Origin: Sweltsa coloradensis
Lineage: Eukaryota; Arthropoda; Insecta; Plecoptera; Chloroperlidae
Assembly: GCA_024449915.1 (NCBI GenBank)
Contig: JAMZAV010000776.1
Location: 186,001 to 250,000, forward strand
Direction: 5' to 3'
DNA: 64,000 nt
The notes beneath the pieces are model-generated. The model saw only the letters and a program-made list of their open reading frames with translations. It made no database searches and was not told the DNA's origin. Positions 22,301 to 32,889 of this stretch are shown here, in pieces. Position 1 is the first letter of the stretch, and every line of letters starts with the position of its first letter. Position numbers and translations under genes: made by a program.

Positions 22301-24353
22301 AAACATTGCTGTGTTGTACATAATATGTCCCTCTTAATTTGAAATTTTAAATCAAATTACCAAATACAGAATTTCTGGGGAGGGGAGAATTAATTTTTAA
22401 AAAAAACAATGATTTACCGTCTTGTATTGCAGATCTTGTCAGATCTGGGAACGTACCTCTACAAAGCCATTCCAGATACAAAACTAACCATCAAGAAATA
22501 CGCTGACACAAAGTTTGAGTATCTGTCGTACTGTTTGAAAGTGAAGGAAATGGACGACGAAGAACACAGCTATGCCGCCTTACAAGAACCGTTGTACCGG
22601 GTTGAGACCGGAAACTACGAGTATCGGTAAGATTTCACCTCGGAGTCGAAATGGATGCCCTTCCACTTGGCATGAACTATAAGTCTATGACTATTAGGAA
22701 AAAGTAGCCTGTCTAAGTTGGAAATACAGAAAATGCATGATGCCAAAAATGCGGGCATATGAAAAGAAGTTCTAGTAGTTGCCAAATTCTTCTACTTTTT
22801 AGTTTTTTCATGCCACCTTACTAGTATGCATAAATGCTTAATATGGTCAAATTGGGTTTAGAGTTGGTAATTCACTAATTTGTGAAACTTTTGAAACATT
22901 TTCAGTGTTTTTGAGTTGTTTTGTTTTTGCTAATGTGCATTACAAGTGAGGTAATTTAGGCTAATTTTAGCTAAAATATTATTTGGGCCATTTGGCAAAT
23001 AGGCCTACCAGAAAAATAAGGTGTTAGTTTATTGTAACAATTCCATAAAACAAAACTTTGTGACCATTTGTGAATTAAGACTTAATGCAAATTTTTCAGG
23101 AAATAAATGCTTCAGAAAAAATGCATATTTCACGGGGCCCTAATTTTTTAATATTCCTAAACAATATCGTTGCCCCCGCGCTAGGTTGATCCTGCGATGT
23201 CGCCAAGACGCGCGCGTCCGCTTCGCTCGCCTTCGCTCGGACGTGCTTGTGAAACTCGAACTGCTCGACAACAAGCACGTGCAGGACGTCGTGTGGCAGC
23301 TTCAGAGATTGGTCTCCGGTCTGTCCAAGTTCCACTCGGACACGAGCGCGCTGTTGAAGGAGAACAGTTCGCTGTTTCCCATCGAGGTTGATCTGTCCCG
23401 GTCGGCCTTCCAGTACAAGTCTACCAGTCCGGTCGTGCAGCCCGAGGTGAGGGGGGGGGGTCTTCATGTAGAATAATACAACTTTTTAGGGTTGGGGGGG
23501 GGGGGGGGCGTTCATTTACAGGTAAACACAAACAGCTCAATTCCGACTTCAAACTGGACATGACTTGCTTGGAAAGCACCTCCATCGCTTTAGATTTTTT
23601 TAATTTAGTGTCTGTCGGATGTGTGGACCTGGCGAACAGGACAGGAAACGTCTTTTTGAATGTACATATAATATATCAAGGTTGAACCGGACAAAATGCC
23701 AAATGGCATGGATCGGAGTGAACAGGAATATTTCTACTGGATAACTAGAAAACAAATGACATGAATAATGTAAATGGGCATATGAAAAGAAGAAGAACAT
23801 GATCAATAATAAACCATACCTTTGTAACATCTATTATTGAAAGTGCATACTGTATTTACTCGATTACAAGCCGACGCCGAATGCAAGCCGACCCCTGATT
23901 AAAAGTTCATTTAACAAAAAAAGTGTAGCATTTACATACTAATAAGTTTGCCATAGATTCCAAGCCGGGATGCCATTTTGAACTGCAAAAATGTGTCAAA
24001 AATGTAGGCTTGCAATCAGGTAAATACGGTATGTATTTATGAGCTCTAGAGTGACCAAGAGGACCCATCTTTATTTGTTAGTCCAGTAGTTAGTGTCCCT
24101 GCTGTTGTTGATTGTGTGATTGTGACATTCCTTACGATTGTGAATCATTGAATGAATAAAAATAAAATGTCCCATTGAAAATCAGTTCCGTGACCTCCAA
24201 CAAATATACTTATTAAAAAAATAAAATTGTATTTTACGTGTTTCTTATTTACAGGACGCGGAAGAAGATGGGGATGACGACCTACTCTCTGCAATTGAAG
24301 CGGTGGAAGAAGAGAATAGCACAGCCCTGATACCTGATCTCATGGGGAACTAA
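19269..24353 (+). CDS. PICK1: PICK1-like PDZ and BAR domain scaffold protein (incomplete, one frameshift)
   Basis: PICK1 couples a PDZ domain, which binds C-termini of receptors and kinases, to a BAR domain that senses curved membranes in endocytic and secretory traffic. Six exons are visible: 19269-19397, 20061-20335, 22072-22205, 22433-22626, 23185-23446 and 24255-24353, all with GT-AG borders and matching phases. They give the second half of the PDZ domain (SGDELVGVN, KGKTKVEVAKMIQ), the helical BAR/arfaptin-homology region (TADALGLSRAILCND, KFEYLSYCLKVKEMDDEE) and an acidic tail ending LMGN. This order and wording are diagnostic of PICK1. Two defects: the exon with the PDZ N-terminus and carboxylate-binding loop is not found upstream in the window, and exon 20061-20335 carries one extra base near 20109-20114. 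The poly(A) signal AATAAA lies at about 24696. Confidence 0.93.
19574..19605. repeat. CCA/ACC trinucleotide microsatellite in PICK1 intron
   Basis: About eight ACC units, followed at 19648-19670 by a GATA/TAGA tract. The ORFs on both strands with proline, glycine or valine runs come from it. Confidence 0.8.
20061..20335 (+). CDS. PICK1: PICK1 exon, PDZ end and start of BAR domain, frameshifted
   Basis: It opens with EEVAIKYNKLHADPQQG in one frame. After about 20111 the conserved SLDIVLKKVKHRF and TADALGLSRAILCND lie in the next frame. The exon is 275 bases; with its downstream phase (one base, completed by CG of the next exon) 274 would be expected. The extra base falls in GGGAAA at 20109-20114. 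It may be a homopolymer sequencing error or a real lesion. Confidence 0.9.
20563..20705 (+). repeat. LINE 3' tail with AATC repeat
   Basis: TTGGATGTAAGATAAGGTTT, ...ACTAGCCTTAATCC, then CAATCAATCAATCAAC. The same tail is inserted in reverse at 27541-27610, where it starts with ATTGATTGATT and ends TTACATCCAAG. Confidence 0.55.
20848..20990 (-). repeat. Dispersed repeat family C, inverted fragment
   Basis: TTGGAGAAGAGTTGACAG, CAGCCTGAAGGGCTGGGGG and CTGCAGCT match the repeat at 56568-56935 in the same orientation, and the reverse of 57836-58195. The end of another copy (ATGTTCTCT...CAACTCTTCTCTAAT) lies at 21005-21780, split by the hAT at 21019-21744. Confidence 0.65.
21019..21744. mobile_element. 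Non-autonomous hAT element, 726 bp
   Basis: It starts TAGGGTACCTGCCCGACG and ends TTTCGTCATCCCTA. A perfect 8-bp duplication ATTCTTAC flanks it (21011-21018 and 21745-21752). It sits inside a family C repeat in a PICK1 intron. It contains C-rich and CCGGGTACCCG-type palindromic tracts. Confidence 0.85.
21611..22028. repeat. 209-bp tandem duplication in PICK1 intron
   Basis: CGATAATTGATGAGCGCG at 21611 recurs at 21820. The unit holds the right end of the hAT element, its target duplication and about 75 bases of the family C repeat. The copies are nearly identical (for example GGAGCCGTATT versus TGAGCAGTATT near the ends), so the duplication is recent. The ORFs at 21666-21905 and 22004-22231 are by-products. 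Confidence 0.9.
22072..22205 (+). CDS. PICK1: PICK1 exon, BAR domain
   Basis: Acceptor CTCTTGGCAG, donor CCG|GTGAGA. It encodes FGDTFAGIGVREPQP and an amphipathic helix up to KMLKSVKP. The acceptor lies about 40 bases after a 209-bp tandem duplication (21611-22028). Confidence 0.92.
22433..22626 (+). CDS. PICK1: PICK1 exon, BAR domain core helix
   Basis: It encodes ILSDLGTYLYKAIPDTKLTI, the strongly conserved KFEYLSYCLKVKEMDDEE, and PLYRVETGNYEYR across the GTAAGA donor (phase 2). Confidence 0.93.
23185..23446 (+). CDS. PICK1: PICK1 exon, last BAR helix
   Basis: It encodes LILRCRQDARVRFARLRSD and LLDNKHVQDVVWQLQRL, then VFPIEVDL-type sequence (here LFPIEVDLSRS) and QPE before a GTGAGG donor. 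The exon is GC-rich compared with its introns. The donor is followed at once by a G run (about 23450-23460). Confidence 0.93.
23849..24031. repeat. Short MITE in PICK1 intron
   Basis: ACTGTATTTACTCGATTAC with AAGCCGAC is mirrored by GGCTTGCAATCAGGTAAATA and CGGTAT. Related copies: 24750-24909, and fragments near 41797, 45948 and 47607. Confidence 0.6.
24255..24353 (+). CDS. PICK1: PICK1 last exon, acidic tail
   Basis: 33 codons including TAA. The acidic DAEEDGDDD start resembles the acidic C-terminal region of known PICK1 proteins. Acceptor TTATTTACAG, phase 0. Confidence 0.88.
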   Translation, partial: DAEEDGDDDLLSAIEAVEEENSTALIPDLMGN

Positions 24354-24695
24354 AACATTCTGTATTTTACAAACCTACAACAACAACTTCAATGTTTTCT
24401 TCTGTTTCTTCGTGTTGGACTGTTGGACTAAATCTCTTTTTCAAAACAATCATCAGCAGACTGAGAAGTGAGAACCTTGTCACGTTTCCTCGTATATTTT
24501 GAAGAAGTTCAAAGTTCATGAAGCAGGTCACTGGCGGTATTAGTAGCTTAATGTGAGGGGGAGTTACAGTTTTAACCGGAGTTATATGTACATACCCTAC
24601 AGTAATTGTATGTATTCAATTTTAAACCACCAAAGAGTTTGATAATGTATTTTAATTTTAATTCTATGTTCATACATAGTTATTTATGTATTATT

Positions 24696-24701
24696 AATAA
24701 A
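24696..24701 (+). terminator. PICK1 poly(A) signal
   Basis: AATAAA about 340 bases after the PICK1 stop codon, in an AT-rich 3' UTR that ends before the MITE at 24750. Confidence 0.6.
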
Positions 24702-24749
24702 CTAGTATACATTCCAGAGCCTGACTACTGAATGTATACATAATCAAGT

Positions 24750-24909
24750 ACCGTATTGAGCCGAATATAGGCCGAACCTGAAGATAAGCCGACCCCCTAA
24801 CTTTTCTTGTTGAAATGTTAAAAAACAAATGCAAATATTAACTGGTAAAGGACTTTGAGACTTAAAATAATGAAGTAAGGGTAGGCTTATATTCAGGACA
24901 ATATGGTAT
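24750..24909. repeat. Short MITE downstream of PICK1
   Basis: ACCGTATTGAGCCGAATATA and GGCCGA at the left are mirrored by AGGCTTATATTCAGGACAAT and ATGGTAT at the right. Same family as 23849-24031. Confidence 0.55.
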
Positions 24910-25293
24910 ATTTGTTATTTTAGCCATAAAAGTCAAACAAGTTACAAATAATAATCTACCTAGTCATTGGCTGACAAGCGTACTATTACAGTTCTATTGT
25001 GATACTTCAAGGCTACAACAAGATTGGCATTGTGGTGCTAAGTTTTGAAGAGGCACACAACTCTCATAACAATTCTGACATGTATTTTACAGATCTGAAA
25101 TGCTGCCTAAATTTGTATAGTTTTTATTGTATTTGGTTTCAATTTTGAGCAAAATCAGTCAGGAATACTAGTGTTTTTTTTTTTATCAAGGACTAGTGGT
25201 TCAGGTTACATGTGATTTTGTTGCTTAACATCTCTATTAATGCACTAAGGCTATTCAAGACGATGAGTGGTGACAGATGACGATGACTAGGAC

Positions 25294-25570
25294 CAACGAG
25301 GTAGAATAGAGGTTTATAGAGCGGGCTTGATTCCCGTATTAGCGCTCCTCGCTGAGGCAAAACTAACTACCGAAAAGCGCCTGCTTCTGTCATGGCCGCC
25401 AATTATCAACCAGTCATAGAGCGGGCTTGAGTCCCGCCCACAGCCGCCCACGTGCCTCCAGCCAATGAGGCTGCTCGAACTGCCTGCATGCGTCATGGCC
25501 GCCAATGTTCAATTTGCTTCAAACATGGCGGCCAGTTTTCCGCTCTATAAACCTCTATTCTATCTCGTTG
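25294..25570. mobile_element. hAT-type MITE, 277 bp, with 8-bp TSD
   Basis: The TIRs are about 31 bp: CAACGAGGTAGAATAGAGG at the left and CCTCTATTCTATCTCGTTG at the right. A perfect 8-bp duplication ACTAGGAC flanks it (25286-25293 and 25571-25578). Inside, TAGAGCGGGCTTGA and GTCATGGCCGCCAAT each occur twice. The ORF at 25314-25505 is not a gene. Confidence 0.88.
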
Positions 25571-25597
25571 ACTAGGACAATTATAAAAATCCCGTGC

Positions 25598-25690
25598 CGT
25601 TTGCGGGATTCGAACCCACATCCTCGTAGAGCCATACGCTTCGAACCAGCGCCCTAATCGTATGTGCCACCGTGAACAGCTTACGTTACA
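25598..25690 (-). pseudogene. tRNA-Ser-like pseudogene or SINE head
   Basis: Read on the minus strand it starts GTTCACGGTGGC, has an anticodon-type arm CGCTGGTTCGAAGCG with CGA in the loop, a long variable-arm-like segment, and a perfect B box GGGTTCGAATCCC near 25616. The A-box part (GGCACATACGATTAGG) departs from consensus and the acceptor stem pairs poorly. I read it as a relic rather than a working tRNA gene. Confidence 0.5.
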
Positions 25691-26030
25691 TAATATGAGT
25701 CAAATGTGGATCTGAATGGGAGTGAAATGAAATACAATGCAATGCTCTCAGATAGACTTCTGATTGTAAAACATTGTGAAATGAACACCTACTACTAGAA
25801 ATTAAGTAAATAGGCTACTGTTTTAACTTTTAAGTACAGTATTCCATAAAATATGTTATCGTTGGTTGTATTTTTAATTGTTATCTAGGCTATAAAATTA
25901 ATATGTTACATAATCAACAATGTCAATATGTTACAGTTTCAATTCAATAGCCTTGATACATTGTTGCCACCTTTTTACGACGATTAAGATCTGATTAAAT
26001 TATCTTTGAAGTTGGCTTATGCTGAATGTA

Positions 26031-26625
26031 CAGTCAGGGTCATATATAAATCAAGAGGTCTGAAAGATACCTCTTTCACCGACATCTCGTGGTCAACTCT
26101 TGGTGTCATTATTTATATCGCCCTGTGAACTGCATTATCGACATAAATAAGAAACATGGCTGATAATGTCAAAGGAAAATTCTCTATTCACCAGAGAAAC
26201 TATCAAGCCTAGAAGAAATATAACATGGAACGTAAAGAGAGCATTATATATCGATACCTTGGCCTAGGCATAGCATTAAGACTATGCCTTTCTTCTTATA
26301 TTTGCCTTAGTTTCTAGCTTATTTCAAATAATTCTATCTTAGCTGTCAAGTCTTATTTGCAAACCACCAAAGTTTGTTTTATGCTTTTGTTTTGATAAAA
26401 TTGTATTTTTCTGCTGACTGCCTTCTAGATATTGACTATTTTGTTGACCAAGAGTCTTTCAAAGCCTCCTAAATAATATTAATAACATCAAATAGTCTAG
26501 GGAACTTCCATCGATCGATAATGCAGTTCACAGGGCGATATAAATAATGGCACCAAGAGTTGACCACGAGATGTCGGTGAAAGAGGTATCTTTCAGACCT
26601 CTTGATTTATATATGACCCTGACTG
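26031..26625. mobile_element. Mariner-type non-autonomous element, 595 bp
   Basis: The ends are CAGTCAGGGTCATATATAAA and TTTATATATGACCCTGACTG, flanked by TA on both sides (26029-26030 and 26626-26627). The TIRs run about 115 bases through GAGGTATC/GATACCTC and TTGACCACGAGATGTCGG. The roughly 370-bp centre has no transposase. The ORF at 26547-26729 is the right TIR read through. Confidence 0.85.
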
Positions 26626-26627
26626 TA

Positions 26628-27454
26628 CATACATTGTTGCTACATTTAATGAAATTTGTTTTAACCCTCAGTATTATAGGTATGATTGCCTATATTGTTG
26701 ATGGCCTGATTGGTGACGTAAGATGGTAGAGCAACATTGATGGTATTTACACGTTTTTTAATTTTTGGTTCACAACTATTTTTAATTAAGTAGGTAGTCT
26801 CAATATTTTATTTGTGAGTTTTGTTGGTAAAATAGAGAAACAGTACAATACAATCATTTGTGTGTGTAACTAGTCGTATTATTATGATCTTGAATCTTAT
26901 TTTCTAATAAAATATTAAATTGTATGTTGACTTCATTTAGTTAAATATACATCAATGTTCAAAGAAAGTTATAAATAAACTATTATCGTGAAAGGTTTTT
27001 TGAGTGTTATCATTAATTTATTAATTTATACCTTAACTCCTACTGTACGTATTTATTACCTGTATAATGTAGAATATTATTCACAGATAACAGAAGTGCA
27101 ATGTTACTAATATCTGTGCTATATTGTAGGGATGGATTTGGTTTCGATCTTCAATCCGGGTAACCCCAATCCACCCATCAATAGTTTAAATGTTGCCTTG
27201 GTATAGGCTACTAGCAACACTACAATCTACAGTACGACAACAAAGAAAAAAACAAATTAAACTGAACAACAAACAAACTATGCACATGCACACATAAATG
27301 AAGATCGAAAGAAGTGGAAGCATTAGTTGGGAACCCCCAGATAGGATATGGCAATGGATGATGATTGAGATGTGTGATGTGGTAGATCTAAAAAGGGAAC
27401 TCGGAAGACATTTTTAATTTAAAAATCTTTTTAAGTACTCCGTTGATGTATGAA
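26628..27454. other. Intergenic, no gene seen
   Basis: AT-rich. Near 27126 a TAGGGATGGATTTGG start resembles one hAT end, but no partner end or duplication was found. Confidence 0.35.
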
Positions 27455-27760
27455 ATGAGGATTGAAGAAGGAAGAAGAAGACGGGGTAGACCAAGGAAGA
27501 GATGGAAGGACACCATAGCAGGAGACTTGGCGGCAAGAGGATTGATTGATTGATTGATTAAGAACCATATTATAGGTTGGGTTAATGCCAGTGAGGCCTT
27601 TTCTTACATCCAAGAGGAGAGAGCTGGGAAGATGTGGAAGAGATACGATTGTAGGAGGATAGAAAGAAGTAGAAAAATTTGGTTGCTAAACCCAAGCTGA
27701 CCCTGCCAGAAGCAGGAAACGGCAATGGATAGTGATGATGATGATTGATGATGAATTATT
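27455..27760 (+). pseudogene. LINE 3' fragment with a second LINE tail inserted
   Basis: GGTAGACCAAGGAAGAGATGG, then AAACCCAAGCTGACCCTGCC and GGAAACGGCAATGGATAG with a GAT repeat, match the 3' end of 1504-2812. At 27541-27610 another repeat tail (ATTGATTGATT...CTTACATC) is inserted between copies of CAAGAGG (27534-27540 and 27611-27617). Confidence 0.8.
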
Positions 27761-28446
27761 ATGTAAATATTATTAATTGTTTGCATTTGTTTTCATAGAG
27801 ATTTGTAATAATTGGTCTGCGTTTGCTGTTTTTTTTATTTTATTACTTTATCTTATTGATTGATGTGCTTGTATCATAATAAATAATAATATATATTATG
27901 TAAGGAAATAAGAAAGAATAAAAAATCTGAAATCTGGTGCGTTATGAAGGTGGGGGGGGCCCCCCCACTTCAGAATGCTGAACAGTTAACACCCAGTCCC
28001 GCCGATCATCACCTTGGCTACAACTGTACAATTAGTTACAGTCAGTATACTAGGGTATGTTCACTGTGACTAGTTAAGTCAAGTATGCAGAAGAAAAACT
28101 TAAAAACTTAAAGCTCATCATTTCCCCCACTCAAAGAAGAGTTCCTATGTGTCGCCCAAAGGTGATAAATGATAAAGTCATTGCCGTAGAAAGAAACTGA
28201 CCAAATTTGAACTGTTAAGTTTTCCAAATTTTTACATTAGAAAGCCTAAAAAACAGTATTACGTTATAGACAACGTATATATCTGTATGTTTGTTATTAT
28301 GTAATGAATGTACAAAATAAAATACACATAAGTTGGTCGAAACCTATCGGAAACTCGTCTGTTCATCTATTTGTGTTTGTTCGACCTACCTAACGTATTT
28401 ACCCCACTGTACCTCCCCCCCCCACTGAAAAATGTTATTATTTATT

Positions 28447-29792
28447 ACTAGGAAAACGCTAAAGTCCCGCCGCGTTGATGGATGAGCTTTTTAAAGTTTT
28501 TAGTTTGCGTGGGATATCTTTACCTTTGCAAGTGCTTTGTTTTGTTGCCTACGCATTGTAGGTGATTGTTGTCAAGTTTCTATTGTTTCTTGTCAATTGG
28601 TATTATTTACCGTAAAAAACTTATATTAAAAGCTTTATTTCTATGTATTCTGGCTAACTTTTTCAACTTTTTCTTTCAAAAGGTACTACATCACCATAAC
28701 CTTAATGTCCATGTATAATACTAGGAAAACGCTAAAGTCCCGCCGCGTTGATGGATGAGCTTTTTAAAGTTTTTAGTTTGCGTGGGATATCTTTACTTTT
28801 GCAAGGCTTTGTTTTGTTGCCTACGCATTGCAGGTGATTGTTGTCAAGTTTCTTTTGTTTCTTAATTGTCAATTGGTATTATTTATCGTAAAAAAACTTA
28901 AATTAAAAGCTTTATTTCTATTGATTCTGGCTAACTTTTTCAACTTTTTCTTTCAAAAGGTACTACATCACCATAACCTTAATGTCCATGTATAATATGA
29001 ACGTTGTAGCCCCACCCGTTTGGTCAGAATTGGCCCAAATGGCACGAAAATATTGCACAAAAAATAAAAAACTTATATTAAAAGCTTTATTTCTATATAT
29101 TCTGGCTAACTTTTTCAAATTTTTCTTTCAGAAAGCAATACATCACCATTACCTCAATGTCCATGTGAAATATGAACGTTGTAGCCCCACCCGTTTGGTC
29201 AAAATCGGCCCAAATGTCACGAAAATATCGCACTAAAAATTTAAAAAAATCGTAAAAGTACGATATTCATGAGAAATATTTCTTTGATTGTACCCAAAAA
29301 TGTAGCAAGTCTAAGTTCAGAGGAAAACGAAGTCGTGTCAAATTTTCATCAAGATCGCATATATGCCGTTTGCCCGGTTAGAGAGCGAACAGACGGAGAA
29401 AAAAAAAAAAAAAAAAAAACACCTGAGCTAAATTTTTTGGGGGGTCGGTTAAAATGAAGTCTTCGCTTCGTCATCCAATGAACGTTGTAGCCCACCCGTT
29501 TGGTCAGAATCGGCCCAAATGTACACGAAAATATCGCACTAAAAATCAAAAAAAAATCGTAAAAAAGTGCGATATTCATGAGAAATATTTCTTCGATTGT
29601 ACCTAAAAACGTGGCACGTCTAAGTTCAGAGATTTTGAAGGTCCCCTTCAATTTTCACCAAGATCGCATATGTCGTTTGCCCGGAATCGTGCGAACAAAC
29701 AGACAAAAAAACAAACAAACAAAAAACACAAAAAACAACCGAGCTAAATTTTTGGGGGGTCAGTGAAATTGAAGTCTTCGCTTCGCTCATCC
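28447..29792 (+). repeat. Composite array of non-autonomous element, family 2
   Basis: Two partial left ends (CTAGGAAAACGCTAAAGTCC at 28448 and 28720) are followed by internal segments repeated two to three times: GGCTAACTTTTTCAA, TACATCACCATAACCTTAA, GAACGTTGTAGCCCCACCCG. Right ends CTTCGCTTCG...CATCCAAT lie at about 29460-29478 and 29775-29792. Single copies lie at 41880-42448 (+) and 58196-58777 (-). The ORFs at 28982-29832 are repeat-derived. Confidence 0.8.
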
Positions 29793-30177
29793 AATTATTA
29801 TTTTTATTGTTATTATTATTATTATTAGTCAATGATAGCAGTTGTAATAAAAGTATGCCCCGACTGGCATACTACAACGTACATACATACACATAGTCAT
29901 CATTGTCGTCATTGCTATCATTGACTAATAATGTCCTCAAAGCGGGCTTACGCTTAAAAACCTTATATTCATTATTATTATTATTATTTAATTATTTGGA
30001 ATTTTATTTACATTCATGTGGAAGCCAACAAGAGCTTCCGAATATGGAAATTGGAAATATTTTCATATTGTTAAAACTAGGGTTGAGAATATGTACAATG
30101 CTAATGCCCTTGCGCTACTAGGTTAGTTCACTGGTGTCGTAGAAGACTTCGTTTAGGAGGTACTAGTGGAGTTTCTG

Positions 30178-30342
30178 TTAGAGGATCTCTCGGGCCGGAG
30201 CCTGCGTAATCTCGTGTGGAAGGCTGTTCGTTACTCTCACTCCCAGGTGAAGTGAATTCTTGTTAAGTTTCTTCAGTCTGTGACGTTCGATGAAGATTTT
30301 GTCTGCATATCTAGTGTTGTGGTTGTGAAATTCAGCATCTGT
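30178..30342 (-). pseudogene. LINE C-terminal coding fragment
   Basis: Read on the minus strand it encodes DAEFHNHNTRYADKIFIER, then RLKKLNKNSLHLGVRV and NSLPHEI before a stop. This pattern is common at the C-terminus of non-LTR retrotransposon polyproteins. Only about 55 codons remain. Confidence 0.6.
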
Positions 30343-30349
30343 GATTGTT

Positions 30350-32367
30350 AGCGCAGGGTTGTCTCAAATGAACAGTGCCAAGGCCTTTATATGGATTCTG
30401 GGTAGGGTTGGAATTCCAAGCGTTTTGAAAGCTTTTCTGCAAGATTGTGTTGTTTTTTTTTTTAAATTAATATTTGCATTTATTTGTACAACATTTGAAC
30501 ATATAACATTAAAAATAAATGCGAGAATGACGGAAAGAGCATCTACCCCATAGTTAGTGAGTGCCTGCTACCCTCTTATACAATATATAATAAAATACAA
30601 TGTCTAAGTAAGTGTTGAACTCAAGGCTGCCATACCTTCTTCTTTCTGGGGCACCGCCCCAAAAACAAGATGCTGTACTGGATATGAGATGGACAACTGC
30701 CCAATACACAGTTTTCACCGTTTGTATGTTGATTTATGTTCCCAGTTTAATTGTAGTAAATATATTATGTGATTTTTTATGTCAATGTCATCAATGACAG
30801 TGTTCTCCTATTTATGCAAACATATGTTTGCAAAATGTTGATTTATATTGTTATTATTATTTAATTCATTGCATTTTGCCTTGACCCTAACCTAGTTACA
30901 TTGAGTTGATGAATCAAAATAACATACGCTATAAGAATCTTTATCTACATCCATTCTTGATACATGACCTTTCGTATATTCATTGATACATTATTCATCG
31001 TAGAGCTTGCGGGACATGTGGGCTGTTGTAATGTGTTCATAAAATAATAAATAAATAATAAATCAACATTATTGTTAAATAGTAACTGTCTAGCAATAAT
31101 AAATAATAAAGTGTTCCACTTTTCAGTAATTCTTATGCGGTGGATTTCAACATAGGCAGTACTACACATAAAAACGTAAAATACTACTATTTTCAAAACA
31201 AAACCTTTGTTTCAAACTTTTTATATAACGGCCTGTTTTGAATTGCAAAATTTACCAGCCGTTTGTTTCTGTATTCAATCATTGATTAGCCGATAATGTT
31301 TTATAAACATGTAGATTACGTCGTGCTAAGAAAACATATTAAGCTTCCCATTGTTGACGAATGCGTGCAAGGTACTGAGTGCTCCATGATACCAACCTCA
31401 AACAACCATTGACGTTCAGTGTAGGGCCTACAAACAATACGGAGAGCAGAGACGATGATATAACTGTGGGTAAGAACGTTGGATTACAGAGCAGTAGGTG
31501 GGTTTCTCGTGAGTGGTAAGTTCAGATATACAGGCAGGCCTGAATACAGCGCTGGGTAAGTGAACAAGAAACTAAAGTACCTACTGGCTATAACAGTTAT
31601 ACGAGTAATTGATGACTATAGACCAAGTACTTTAGTATCATATACAAATCAATAAATTATATCTTGTGGTATAATGAAGGAAACTAAATATATTATGTTG
31701 TATGTTTTAGTAAATATTAATGATATCATTGAGTTTATAGAGTTAAGAGACGCCACACAACTTGTCGCTTTACTTTGCCATACCACTATACGTATGCTAG
31801 TCAATGTTTCTTTCTTCTGATCTGTTTCTTTCCATGTACATTACTGCTATGTAAACATATTATAAATTACTCTGTACGGTATACGCAACTTGTTTTTTAT
31901 GTTAGATAATAAGGAAAATTGTAAACAAAACAGTACAAATAAAATTGAATTCAATTCAATTATCGTAACGCATGGTATGGAGCTTCAATCGCCCTGCGCC
32001 TATATGAATCGCTGTTGTAAAATAAATAAAATACTAGCCAACCAGCATATGTTTTAACGGAGGTGGAACGTGCGGTAATCTAGCGGACACTGGCTTGAGT
32101 TCCCTAACTAAACCACAAGCTAAACTCAATGATGATATTAAAAGTAAGAGGTTTGGGAGTAGACGTTCAGCCTCTCAAGAGCAGTACTTTTGTACTCTTC
32201 GAATTACATGCAGAAAAAACAAAATTTATTTTTTCTGGTTTCACCCACTGACGGCAAAATAGTAATGAGTAGTTAATTCTCGAAAATGGTCATTTCTTCC
32301 ATTTAAATCACAGATTTCTTCATGCCTTATTGAATGATAACCATGAAAGTTTTAATGACACCACTAT
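30350..32367. other. Intergenic, no gene seen
   Basis: AT-rich. A GGGTAAGAACG site near 31468, after a GC-richer 70-base stretch, could be the donor of a non-coding 5' exon for the gene at 34508. That is speculative. Confidence 0.3.
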
Positions 32368-32882
32368 TATGGATGCACACAATAATCGATACATCAATAT
32401 TGGATAAAATCTGAATAATCAATATAATATGTTGTTTTCTTTATTTACAAGTGCAGTGTATAGTCTAAATATTTCATAACATTATTAAGCTCACCTGCAC
32501 TAAAAGTTTCATTATTAATAATAATCAAAAGGAATTATCGATAATCAAAATATCAATTGGTTGAAACGACCTGAAACACATAAATCGTATTTCCCGCTTG
32601 GGCAGACAGAGATAGGTCACAAAGTGTTTTACTCCAGATTTATGTTTGGGAGCAAAATTAGCCGATAACGGTTGGCAAAAACAAAGACAACACAGACAGG
32701 ACAAGGCAGCAAGTGGCATGAGATTGTATTGTATTGAATTATTTCATTTACCACATTTGAGATTCCATCTATGTCGGAATGGGCTTCAATTTTTTATTGG
32801 TAATGTATCGATAATATCGATTCGATGATGACATTGCCATTTTGATAATCGATAATGAAAAAAGTATTGATGTGCATCCCTA
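32368..32882. mobile_element. Probable hAT-like element, 515 bp
   Basis: The left end is TATGGATGCACACAATAATCG, the right end TATTGATGTGCATCCCTA. The flanks ACCACTAT and ATTTCTAT agree at only five of eight bases, so the target duplication is worn or misplaced. ATCGAT-type palindromes cluster near both ends. Confidence 0.55.
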
Positions 32883-32889
32883 ATTTCTA

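Noticed and set aside
23096..23467. 123-codon minus-strand ORF
   Set aside because: Antisense shadow of the PICK1 exon at 23185-23446.
25598..25690. Functional tRNA-Ser gene
   Set aside because: The B box is perfect, but the A box and acceptor stem do not fit, and similar tRNA-like heads occur in SINEs here; kept only as a relic.
27126..27190. Another hAT element starting TAGGGATGGATTTGG
   Set aside because: No matching right end or target duplication was found.
28982..29832. Several ORFs of 60-100 codons
   Set aside because: They lie within the family 2 repeat array on both strands; similar peptides recur at each repeat copy.
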